Source: Bdellovibrio sp.
GTDB lineage: Bacteria; Bdellovibrionota; Bdellovibrionia; Bdellovibrionales; Bdellovibrionaceae
DNA: 59,218 nucleotides
Assembly: GCA_013360185.1 (NCBI GenBank)
Contig: JABWCO010000003.1
Span: forward strand, 1-59,218
Direction: 5' to 3'
Positions 45,973 through 55,600 of this stretch are shown here, one piece after another. Each line of letters starts with the position of its first letter. Position 1 is the stretch's first letter. Below the pieces are notes generated by a model. That model did not search any database and was not told the origin of the DNA. It was given only the letters and a program-made list of their open reading frames with translations. Position numbers and translations under genes: made by a program.

Positions 45973-48696
45973 ATGCTAAAAATCATCACCATTGCCAGTC
46001 GGTCTCAGATTCCTGAGATCTTTTCCCGTTATAATCCACGCGAGCAATCGTGGCTGGTTTCAGATCTGCGCACGAAGTTCGAGTTGCAACAAAGAATTCT
46101 CGAGCGAGACGGGCAATATGTCGACGAATCCGTCTTGCGCGCCAGTGATCTGTGGAAAATCTTGCTGAAGCGTTTGGATCCTGAGCTGCGTCTGGTCAGT
46201 GATCCTTTTGCAAAGTCTTTGCTTCGTACGATCATGGATGAGCACGCGGAGGTTTTAGGAGTCAATTCTTCTGCCGAAGACACTGTGTTTGCCTATATCG
46301 ATCAAATGGCTCCGGTTCTTTTCCATCCCGAGGGCACAACCCGTCTGAACGAATGGTTTGTCGAGCACCCTGAATCTATGAATCGTTGGAAGGACTGGTA
46401 CTTGCGTGCGCGTTTTTGTGCGGTCAAGCTTTTACAAGAACACCGCGTGATTACAGCAGATTGGATCACGGCCTATTTACAAAATTTTATTGATCTTGAG
46501 CGCGTTTGGACAAGCCCCCTAGTCGTGGATTTGGGTGGTGAGGTCTCTCGCGTCGAAGCAGAAATTTTAAGAATCCTTTCGCGTACAGTCGACGTGACCG
46601 TCCTGGCGCCAAGTCCTGCATGGAAGGAAGAATTTCGTTTTTTGCTCAAGCCCTATGAGGATCTAGAGGCGCAAAGCCAAAGCACCGAGGTGTTGAAGGT
46701 GATCCCGGGCAAAGAAAAGTCCATTGAGGTATTGCGTTTTTCTGGAATGCTGGCGGAAATAAAGAACAGTGTGGGACAGGTCAGAGAGTGGTTGGAGCAA
46801 GGTTTAAGCGCGGATTCAATCGCGCTGATCGCTCCCGATATAGAATCTTATTGGCCGGTCTTGCAGGCGTACTTGCAAGAAGAGGGCATCCCTGTGCAAA
46901 AAGATGTGACTCACAAGGCGCAGAGTTTACCTTCCGTGACAAGATGGTTGGCTCTTTTGCGTGCCAAGAGTGGACGCCTTTCAAGTTCTGACCTTGAGAT
47001 TTCATTTTTTGATAAGGAAGAGTCTCAGAACCTGCGCTATGAGGAGTTCAGATCTTTATTTAAAAGTCTTTATGTCAGCGAAGACCTAGCTCGAAACGAA
47101 ATTGTTTATAAAGTATTTCATGAACAGATGGATCTTACGGCATTACTTTCGCGGGACGAGTTTGTTGCCAAAGCTTTACTACATTGGAATGCCTCAGAAA
47201 CAGACATCGTGCAGGTGGTTTTGCGTGAACTTTTGCAGAATGCCTCACGCGCCACAAAGTTGGTATGGAAAGAATGGCTCAGCTACTTAGAAAGTATTGT
47301 GGCCGCTAAAGAATTCACCTTAGAAAAAGGTCAGCCCCAGGGTGTGATGGTGACAAAGCTTATGTCGGCACACAGTGAAAAGGCACAATATCGTATTTTC
47401 TTAGGCCTGACGGATGAAGCTTTACGTGGAAAAAATAAAACCCAACTTTCAGGGCAAGATTACTTTGAGCTAGCCAAAGACATTGGTTTCTATCTTGATA
47501 ATCCAGATCAAAGTGATTTGGAGTTTGAATTAAGAATGTTGGCGGAAGCCGACAGCCGAAAAGACATTTATTGTTTTGGGGCCACGGATCTTTCAGGAGC
47601 CTTGCAGTCGCCAGCCACCTTTTGGATGAGTTTAAAGGGTGAACACGAGGCGTTGACCTTGCCTAAAGAAACTCGTTGGGACGAGTTGCAACACTCTGAT
47701 CAGCTGGGCTCTCGCGTGTTGATTTCAGGTCGCAAAGAGGCGGTCGCAAAACGCATTGCCCAAGATTTGGGTAAAGAGGACTTTGATAAAATTGCCGTTC
47801 AAGAGTTACCAAGAATTTCTGCCTCCAGTGTTGAAAGCTTTTTGGAATGTCCTTTCATCTTTGCGGCTCAGCGATATTTTAAACTGAAGGATTTGCCAGA
47901 TGTCGACCTAGACGTGGATCATCGAACGCGGGGACAGCTGGCCCATGCCTTGTTTGAAAAACTGACGGTGGAACCTGTGCGCTTTGATTGGACTCCCGAA
48001 CAGTTGTCAGATGTTCTGGAAACAGCCCGCCAAGAAAAGAAGCTCTTATTTGCTGACGAACGTTTGTGGCAGCCGTTGAAAAAGAAGCACATTCAATTGG
48101 GTTTGCGCTTTTTAGATTTTGAAAAACGTTGGCGTGAGGAATTTAAGAAAACTCGAACGTTAGGCCGTGAAACGCGCTTTGAATTTTATATCGACACTCA
48201 AACACAAATAATTTCAAAAGATGCCCATGACGGAGCCTTTCGAATTTCTGGGCAGATCGACCGTATTGATGGTGATGACGCCAATCACTTTGTGATCATC
48301 GACTATAAAAGTTCAGCGGGCAATATTTCTGCCCATGGGTCGTGGCTTAAAAATCGCGAGCTGCAACTGCTGTTTTACATGTGGGTTTTAGAAAAAGGCT
48401 TGCTCGAAAACATCAATGGCGAAGTGATAGGTTTATTTTATTATGTCTTCCGCAATTTTGAACGAAAGGGATTTAGGGTCGAGGATCTTGCCGGATCTCT
48501 TTACCCCGCAGCAAAGCGCAAAGATAAAAATGCCACTTTTGAAGCCAAAGAAAGATATCTGGGCGAATTTACGACAATCTTAATGGGAACTTTAGATCGT
48601 ATCAAGGCGGGGGAATGCCAAGCACATCCCGCAGACTTTAAAACATGCACAACTTGTGAGTGGAGGCGCCAATGTCGAGCACCACATCTGAATTAA
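45973..48696 (+). CDS. addB: AddB-like helicase-nuclease subunit with Fe-S nuclease domain
   Basis: A 907-aa protein forming the second subunit of a double-strand-break resection complex. The N-terminal two thirds look like an inactivated helicase (no clear Walker A). The C-terminal PD-(D/E)XK nuclease domain is clear: SASSVESFLECPF, RGQLAHALFEKL, GQIDRIDGDDANHFVIIDYKSS, and a terminal CTTCEWRRQC. The first Cys (FLECP) plus these three would hold the [4Fe-4S] cluster seen in AddB. It overlaps addA by 25 bases, supporting the pair. Sequence is divergent from well-studied AddB. Confidence 0.85.
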   Translation: MLKIITIASRSQIPEIFSRYNPREQSWLVSDLRTKFELQQRILERDGQYVDESVLRASDLWKILLKRLDPELRLVSDPFAKSLLRTIMDEHAEVLGVNSSAEDTVFAYIDQMAPVLFHPEGTTRLNEWFVEHPESMNRWKDWYLRARFCAVKLLQEHRVITADWITAYLQNFIDLERVWTSPLVVDLGGEVSRVEAEILRILSRTVDVTVLAPSPAWKEEFRFLLKPYEDLEAQSQSTEVLKVIPGKEKSIEVLRFSGMLAEIKNSVGQVREWLEQGLSADSIALIAPDIESYWPVLQAYLQEEGIPVQKDVTHKAQSLPSVTRWLALLRAKSGRLSSSDLEISFFDKEESQNLRYEEFRSLFKSLYVSEDLARNEIVYKVFHEQMDLTALLSRDEFVAKALLHWNASETDIVQVVLRELLQNASRATKLVWKEWLSYLESIVAAKEFTLEKGQPQGVMVTKLMSAHSEKAQYRIFLGLTDEALRGKNKTQLSGQDYFELAKDIGFYLDNPDQSDLEFELRMLAEADSRKDIYCFGATDLSGALQSPATFWMSLKGEHEALTLPKETRWDELQHSDQLGSRVLISGRKEAVAKRIAQDLGKEDFDKIAVQELPRISASSVESFLECPFIFAAQRYFKLKDLPDVDLDVDHRTRGQLAHALFEKLTVEPVRFDWTPEQLSDVLETARQEKKLLFADERLWQPLKKKHIQLGLRFLDFEKRWREEFKKTRTLGRETRFEFYIDTQTQIISKDAHDGAFRISGQIDRIDGDDANHFVIIDYKSSAGNISAHGSWLKNRELQLLFYMWVLEKGLLENINGEVIGLFYYVFRNFERKGFRVEDLAGSLYPAAKRKDKNATFEAKERYLGEFTTILMGTLDRIKAGECQAHPADFKTCTTCEWRRQCRAPHLN

Positions 48697-51600
48697 AAAA
48701 TACCGTTTTGCGCGCCGGAGCTGGTGCCGGTAAAACCACGACGTTGACTGAAACCTTCTTAAAGTTTGCCAGTGACTTTAAGAAAGCCCAGGGGAAATTC
48801 CCACGTATTGTGGTTACGACCTTTACGCGCAAAGCGACTCAAGAGCTGAAAGAGCGTCTGTTAGCCGAGGCCTTAAAGGGAGGGCGTGAAGATCTTTTTC
48901 AGTATGTCAGCTCTAAGTCCCAAGTGCAGATTTCAACAATCCATGGCGTTTTAAGTTTGTTTTTGTCGCGCTATGGGGCTGCGGTTGGTTTAACCCCTGA
49001 TTATAAAATCATGAGCGAAATCGAAATTCGTAAAGGGGCGCGTAAAATTATGCGCAAATACCTTTTAGAAAATCCTTCGTTGCAAGAGCTTTTAGAGGAA
49101 TACGACTTTGCAGTTTTGGAAGGCGCTTTGTTGAAGTACTTTTCAGAAAGTATTGTTTTTCCTGAAATGACCTTTATGCCCCTTTTGGACTTTGAAGCAG
49201 AGACTGCCAAAAAAGTTCGTGATATCGGCAGCAAAATCCGACGGATATCTTTGGAAATTCAACAAGAAACCAGCAATGACAAGTGGCAAGAGTATGCGGC
49301 CAGCCTTGCGGGATTTTCCTGGGCTGTCGCAGATCAAGACTGGGCCGGTTTCTTTGCGCGATTAGAAAACTTTTGGGAGTTTTCGACCAAGCCTGTCTTC
49401 AGAAAAGCTTCTGCGCCGTTTTCTTTAAGTCTTAACGATGAGCTGGAAGAAGTTCGTGATGCCATTGATAACTTGTTGGCGGAACCGCGCTATCGTCCTG
49501 AATTCTGGCAGAAGCATCAAAAGAATTGTGAGCTGTTTGCAACTCTGGCCAAAAGTTTCTGCCAAGATTTTTTAGTGAGTAAATTAGAAAATGGCCTGTT
49601 GTCGATGAGTGATCTAGAAACCCTCTCTATCAAGATCACGAAAGAACATCCAGCGGCAGCGCAAAAGTTTTCCCAAGAGTGGGATTTCTGGATGGTCGAT
49701 GAATATCAGGATACCAGCCCTGTGCAGGTGGAACTGTTGCGTCACTTGATTGGCGAAAAGCCAGCTTTTGTGGTCGGAGATCCGCAGCAAAGTATTTATC
49801 TTTTTCGTGGTGCTCGTTCCGAGGTGTTTCAAGAAAAAGTCAAAGAAGTGCAAGCTCAAGACGGGGATGTCCAGGTTAAGCTGGTGAACTATCGTTCGTC
49901 GCCGGAAGTCTTGGCTTTTTTTAATCACTACTTTACAAAACTTAGCGACAAATTTGCCGCGATGGCCCCAGCGCCGAATAAAGAACGCAAAGGTCCTGCA
50001 GATCCTGTAGTCCATGTACTTTTATGTGAACAAGGAGCCCCAGATGAGGGGGATGCAGAAGTTTTATCAACCGTTGCCCGGATTCAAGAACTTTTGCAAA
50101 GCCAAGTCAGTCCAGAGCAGATTTGTGTCCTTGGCAGAACTCACAAAACCTTAGAAGACATTGCTAAAGTGGCCCAAGAATTTGGTGTGCCGTTGCAGTT
50201 GCACAGTGGCAGTGGCTTTTACGAAAGACGGGAAGTTTTAGATGCCCTGTCTTTGCTGAAGTTTCTGTTAAATCCCCATGACAACGCAAATTTTGTCGCG
50301 TTATTGCGATCGCCGTGGCTAATGCTGCCTGATAGCACTATCGCAACTTATGCGCACAGTTTTCGTCATTCTTTTTGGAAAGAGGCACAAAAAAATCTTG
50401 AGCAAACAGATGAGACTCATCCATTAAGAATTCTTAAAAGCCTGATTGTGCAGACCGAAGTGATGGGCTTAGCATGGGTTTTTAAAAAGGCCCTGATTGA
50501 TTTAGGTTTTATAGACTATTCGGCACGCATCGATGCGACCGGGCGCCGCGAAGCAAATTTATGGAAAGTTGTGGCGCTGCTGGCACAAGAGGAGCGTCGT
50601 CCTGGATTTAACTTTTTAGATTTTTTAGATGCCAGCTTGGAAACCCTTTCAGCAGAGGAAGCGGGGTCTGACGCGGATGCCACGCCGGTTATCGAACCGA
50701 AGCGGGTGAATTTTATGACGGTGCATGCCTCAAAAGGTTTGCAGTTTGAGCACGTTATATTGCCCGGCATGGGACAAGATCCGCGCAGCAGTCACGCGCC
50801 GATCTTAAGTGTGCGAGAAAGTGATGGTCGCTGGTCGTTAAAGGTTCGAAACGAAGAAACCCAAGCGATGGCGGGCAGTATTTTGGCGGAGCAAATCACC
50901 GAAGAGCTGCGTCAACGGGAAGCGGAAGAATTCAATCGAGTTCTTTATGTGGCCTTAACCAGAGCGAAGTCTGGCGTGACCCTGATATGGGACAAAAAGA
51001 TCGGTAAAAAGTCCTGGGCGGCGCAGTCCCCATTGAACCTGGAAGAGGGTTTGCACGAGGAAGCTGACTTTTCATACCTAGTACGCAATGAAAATTTACG
51101 ACCTTTTAAAATGTCTGAACAAGACCTGGAACAAAAGGCCGTGCGTGCTCCGTGGAAGACCATGGCCCCAGCTGAGCGCCGCAAGTACATCTCTGTGACA
51201 GAGTTGGTGGCCCCGGAAGCCGTTGGCGGCGGAGCCAGTCGCAGCGATGCAATCGCTTTGGCGTCGGGATTGGCCAGAGCGCAGCAGGGGACGAATGCTC
51301 ATCGAATTTTTGAATCTTTAAAGTATGCGGCCTCGGAAGACCTGCTTAAGAATTCTGATGAAGAATTTCAGAAGCCGATTGCCTTTTTAACTCGGACGGC
51401 AGAGCTGCCGTTGATGCAAATCATTGAAAAAGGTCATGCTGAATGGGGTTTTGCTCTGACCTACCAGGATTCCCTGATGCAGGGACAGATTGACCTGTGG
51501 GGTGTCGTCGACGAAACGGCGTGGGTCGTAGATTACAAGACTGGATCTCAGAAGTATTCGCAAGTGGCCTTTAAGCAACTTGAAGCTTATGCCTGGGCGT

Positions 51601-51752
51601 TGCAACGAATGGGCTATCTTCAAGATGTGAAAACAGTGAAGCTTGCGGTGGTTTATCCGATGGATGAAGTGGTCAAGGTTGAAACTGTCCGCGACTTGGC
51701 CGAGATGAAGATGAAAATGGAAAAGCGCTTGCAAGAGTTTTTACTTGTCTAA
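48672..51752 (+). CDS. addA: AddA-like UvrD-type helicase-nuclease
   Basis: The start was moved from GTG 48660 to ATG 48672 (GGAGG upstream); 1026 aa. An ATP-dependent helicase with nuclease that unwinds and trims broken DNA ends for recombination. Walker A AGAGAGKTTTLTE (residues about 14-26), FTRKATQELKERL, Walker B MVDEYQDTSPVQ, GDPQQSIYLFRGA, VNFMTVHASKGLQFEHVILPG and YVALTRAK are all UvrD/AddA motifs. The C-terminal RecB-type nuclease shows GQIDLWGVVDETAWVVDYKTGS and QLEAYAWAL. It overlaps addB and is followed by a PilZ-like gene after 27 bases. Confidence 0.92.
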   Translation: MSSTTSELKNTVLRAGAGAGKTTTLTETFLKFASDFKKAQGKFPRIVVTTFTRKATQELKERLLAEALKGGREDLFQYVSSKSQVQISTIHGVLSLFLSRYGAAVGLTPDYKIMSEIEIRKGARKIMRKYLLENPSLQELLEEYDFAVLEGALLKYFSESIVFPEMTFMPLLDFEAETAKKVRDIGSKIRRISLEIQQETSNDKWQEYAASLAGFSWAVADQDWAGFFARLENFWEFSTKPVFRKASAPFSLSLNDELEEVRDAIDNLLAEPRYRPEFWQKHQKNCELFATLAKSFCQDFLVSKLENGLLSMSDLETLSIKITKEHPAAAQKFSQEWDFWMVDEYQDTSPVQVELLRHLIGEKPAFVVGDPQQSIYLFRGARSEVFQEKVKEVQAQDGDVQVKLVNYRSSPEVLAFFNHYFTKLSDKFAAMAPAPNKERKGPADPVVHVLLCEQGAPDEGDAEVLSTVARIQELLQSQVSPEQICVLGRTHKTLEDIAKVAQEFGVPLQLHSGSGFYERREVLDALSLLKFLLNPHDNANFVALLRSPWLMLPDSTIATYAHSFRHSFWKEAQKNLEQTDETHPLRILKSLIVQTEVMGLAWVFKKALIDLGFIDYSARIDATGRREANLWKVVALLAQEERRPGFNFLDFLDASLETLSAEEAGSDADATPVIEPKRVNFMTVHASKGLQFEHVILPGMGQDPRSSHAPILSVRESDGRWSLKVRNEETQAMAGSILAEQITEELRQREAEEFNRVLYVALTRAKSGVTLIWDKKIGKKSWAAQSPLNLEEGLHEEADFSYLVRNENLRPFKMSEQDLEQKAVRAPWKTMAPAERRKYISVTELVAPEAVGGGASRSDAIALASGLARAQQGTNAHRIFESLKYAASEDLLKNSDEEFQKPIAFLTRTAELPLMQIIEKGHAEWGFALTYQDSLMQGQIDLWGVVDETAWVVDYKTGSQKYSQVAFKQLEAYAWALQRMGYLQDVKTVKLAVVYPMDEVVKVETVRDLAEMKMKMEKRLQEFLLV

Positions 51753-51779
51753 GGATCAGGGCTTTCCTATCCTTTTGAT

Positions 51780-52574
51780 ATGAAAAGAAAACCTTGGTCT
51801 CTTGTCGTTCTTGCGTTGCTCCACATCGTTGCGCCATTTGGTAATTTATTTTTAAATGCTTCGTTAAAAAATCGAACCCTGGCGCAGCAGTGGCACTATT
51901 GGTTTGATATTTTACCCAAACAACTTTTGTTAATCTATGTCGTGCTGCCAATTTTAGCAGGCGTGTTTATTTATATTTGCCGCCGTTGGAGTTATTGGGC
52001 TTATTTGGGTTGTATCGGCATCATCTTCCTTTCCAATGTCTATAGCTATTGGACCAGCATGAGTGCGACTTCTTTGGTTGTTTTAGTTGGTCTTGTGATC
52101 ATTGATGTTTTGGTTGTCGCGTACTTCGTGGTGCCTTCGGTGCAAAATATTTATTTTGATCCTCGCTTGCGCTGGTGGGAAGCGGCACCTCGCTATAACT
52201 TTAATGTGGCCGGAACTGTCAGTGGCCACGAAGCTTTCATTGCGATTCTTTCCCAAGGGGGAGTCTTTCTGACAACCTCGGCAAGCTTAAAAGAAGGTGA
52301 CCACGTTCAAGTGTCTTGGAACTTTGAGCAACAGTCTGTACAGATTCCTGGGGTGGTCCTGTACCGCGCTGATCGAAAAAGTAATTTAGGCTATGGGGTG
52401 CGCTTTGAGCACACGGATGAAACGCAAAAGCAAGTTCGCTTGGTTGTCGATAGTTTGCATAGAAAAAATCTAATTGTGGTTGAAAGACTGCCGGGGCCTG
52501 AAGATAGTTTCGCTGTTTGGCTGAAAAAGCTTTTTGTTAGCGGTGAAGGTTTGTTTCCAAAAGGCAGAACCTAA
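51780..52574 (+). CDS. Membrane protein with PilZ-like C-terminal domain
   Basis: A 264-aa protein. Four hydrophobic segments (about residues 7-28, 45-65, 72-92 and 98-120) are followed by a soluble domain of about 110 residues resembling PilZ: APRYNFNVAGTV, ILSQGGVFLTTSA, VQVSWNFEQQSVQIPGVVLYRADRKSNLGYGVRFE. The usual RxxxR and D/NxSxxG cyclic-di-GMP motifs are degenerate (PRYNF and LSQGG), so ligand binding is doubtful. It may be a c-di-GMP-independent PilZ regulator. It ends the addB-addA unit and is convergent with the giant lipoprotein gene. Confidence 0.75.
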   Translation: MKRKPWSLVVLALLHIVAPFGNLFLNASLKNRTLAQQWHYWFDILPKQLLLIYVVLPILAGVFIYICRRWSYWAYLGCIGIIFLSNVYSYWTSMSATSLVVLVGLVIIDVLVVAYFVVPSVQNIYFDPRLRWWEAAPRYNFNVAGTVSGHEAFIAILSQGGVFLTTSASLKEGDHVQVSWNFEQQSVQIPGVVLYRADRKSNLGYGVRFEHTDETQKQVRLVVDSLHRKNLIVVERLPGPEDSFAVWLKKLFVSGEGLFPKGRT

Positions 52575-52612
52575 AAAAAATGTGCGGGCCCGGAGAGAGA
52601 GTGGACCCGCAC
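52573..52612 (-). terminator. Terminator of the giant lipoprotein gene
   Basis: GTGCGGG ... CCCGCAC (52582-52612) is followed on the minus strand by a run of eight Ts (52573-52580). It lies 15 bases past the reverse gene stop, and the T-tract touches the stop of the convergent PilZ-like gene. Confidence 0.85.
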
Positions 52613-52626
52613 ACGGAGAGACTGAA

Positions 52627-55600
52627 TTACTCGAAGTATTCTGGGTTGATGATGCGCGTGTACCGTGCAAGATCTTCGATAGAATACATAAGGTCACTGT
52701 GTGTAGTGGTTAATCTGCTTGGGGATAAAATCATACCCATAAGAGCAGAACCTGGAATGACTCGGCCAGATTCTAATTTAATTCTATTTGGTTCAACAGA
52801 TTCTACCATAACCTCTTGTGCCAAGGCGAAGAAGTCAACGCTTGCTAATTGGTCGTTAGATGTTTTGATTTCATCCAACTTCGTGAAAAGCGGTTGCAAA
52901 TTATCTAACGGGTGCTGTTGAATAAGTGGCATTGCTGCACTATACAAAGCTATCGCTTGTAACAACATCCCGCGAACCATTGGAACCTGCTTATCCCAAT
53001 TTAAATTTGGATTTGCTTTAAGTTCTTCATCCGTTAAAAGAATTCTATTGGCATTTAACGTTGTTAGCGCTTTCACCAACTCTGCCGCAGCTTCATTGCC
53101 GGCTTTTTCTAGCCCTTGCAGTTCCTCACTTGTCGCGATGATTTCTGCACTTGTCTTCTTGGTAAGCTCTTTGTTCGTTTGCTTAAGTGCTGCAATCTTG
53201 CTGTTTAGTTGCATGTCGGCGCCAGCCATTTTCAGGATCAACTCTGCCAACGCGTCTTTGTTTTCTATAAGCACACCCTTGCGAGCGGCTTCTTGTACAA
53301 GAACAGTGGCACCGATCGAATTGTCTACGGCATAAAACTTAACGCCCGCATTTGACGTTGAAGCTTGGCCAATGCGCGATACAGTCGCGCGATCTTTAAC
53401 AGTCTTGCCACCTTTTAAAGTACCCACTTTAAAGAACTCAGCAAATAGATCCAAACCTGCCATACGGTATTGGTTTGTATCAACGATACCACCTAAGATC
53501 GATGTATCTAGCAAGTTACGGTTGATAGTGACTGGTCTTCCAATAGTTTGCAAATTGTGGTTTTCATCCACAAATCCCGCGGTCAAATTGCCGCTCATGA
53601 TTTCTAACAACGTCAACATGTTCATTGAGTTGGCTGGGTTGCTAACTCCTAAGTAATACTTTTCGAACTCGTTATAGCTAATCCAACCAATCTGAGAATC
53701 ATCAGTCATGGCGCGCGGATTTGCTGTTAACAAGAATTGCAATGCGAACTGTTTGTCAAAACCGATACCCAATGTATCCATGCGACCAGTCGTTACATCT
53801 GTGTACTTGTCATACACGCGACGGGCTTCAAGGATTCTGACATTTTGTACTTCTTCAACCAAAGCTCTGCCTTGGGCATCCACCATCTGTGCACCTTTAG
53901 AGTTCAATTTTGGTTTGCGAGTCACGTAAGGGACTGCCATCAAACGCTGTTGAATCTCTTCTCTGCTTGAACCAACAGAAGCCTGAGTGTCCGGAATACG
54001 CAGAACTTCATGGAAGAAGTCGTAACCCAGTTGTGAAGCCTGACGGAAGTCCTGCATCTCTTCTGCACTTAAAGCTGAACCGTAAATGTCCATTTTGAAG
54101 TAAGAGTCCAAGAAGCTGCGGATTGTACTGAATTTGCCAATCGAACCCTGAATCATTCTTACTTTTTCTGACCAGCCGAAATTCAAGCGATCTGCGGCGT
54201 GGTAACCCACTGCATAACTGCGGTGGTAGTTTTGAATTTCATTCTTAACAACTTCCGTTGCAGAGGCACCTTCGTCATACGGAGTACAGCCGGGCTCAAT
54301 TCCGACCTGACCATCGTTACATTGCCCGTACTGGCGTAAAAGGCCGACTTGTGCCAAAGCTAATTTTGGCATATTTGACCAGTTTTGCAGGCCTATAACA
54401 TTTTTTACGTCATCAAGTTTAATGAACTTCTGATTAACGATTTTAACTGTTTGTTTTCCGGTAATCTCATTGCCACCTTGTTCTTTTACAACTTCTTGCA
54501 TTTTTTGACTTAGTTCAACTAAGCCAGCATAAATCGCACGAAGAGCATGCACATCGTAAGTGCCTGGGCCTTGGTATTTCATTTCAGCCGCCGCAATATA
54601 ATCCATGATCGATGTATAGTTGCGTTTAGTCTCTTCGCCTTCGAAAGCAAAATTAGCTTTGTCAAAAGAAGCTTTATAGTTATGGATCAAACCAACGGCA
54701 TGACCGATTTCATGCAGAAGTGTTGCTTTTAATTCCGCTTTGAATGAAGTTTCAAAGTCTTGTGCCACAAACGCATCATTGTATTCAGTGCGTGCGTACT
54801 TAAAGCAAGCACCACGTTGACGTGCAGACTTTTCAAACTTTGCCGTCATCATTTGCATTTGTGCGCGTTTATTTAAAAGCTCCTTTGTTTGCGCAGACAT
54901 CCCAGGTTCTGTGCGTGCCAGCTCCTGGGCGATGATCGCCTCAAGCATAAGAGGGTCATTTTTAAAGTCACCAGATAGAGCTTCTTGCATCACACGACGA
55001 GTGAAATCTTTATTTGTTTTGATTTCAAATTCGTTGATAACACTTCTGCCTTTGGCACGTTTGTTAGACGCCAGTCCTTTGTTCGACAAAGACATCATCG
55101 CCGATGCATATTTAGATGACATACGCTGTTTCGTTACTGGTCGAGCCGAAAGTACCATTTTTTGAAGGTAGCTATGAGCTCTTTTGCTCGCTTTTTCGAT
55201 TTGTGCTGTGGCTGCAGCTGGTGTTGCCGCCGCAGGCGTGTCAGATGAAGAAGATGCTGCTGGTGCAGTGTCTTCTGTCTGTTGTTTTTGGAACTCTAGC
55301 AATGCCGCTTGTTTTGCTTCTTCCAACATTTTTTCATATTCACGGGCTTCGTTATAGTACGCCATTTGCCCACGTACGCTAGATTCTGTGTTCCCTGTGT
55401 AAACCATGACGTTATTGTGGACGATAGTTCCAGAGTTTGGATTTGGACCAGGCTGGGCAACACCCAAGAGTCCATTTTCTGTTGGAATATCAAAGAACCA
55501 CAAATAGTTTCTGTCCAAGTCACCCAAGTGACCACGATTAGAATCGTCTTCGTGCTGAAGTACGATATAGTCTCCAGACCGTTCTAAAGAAGTTCCTTTC

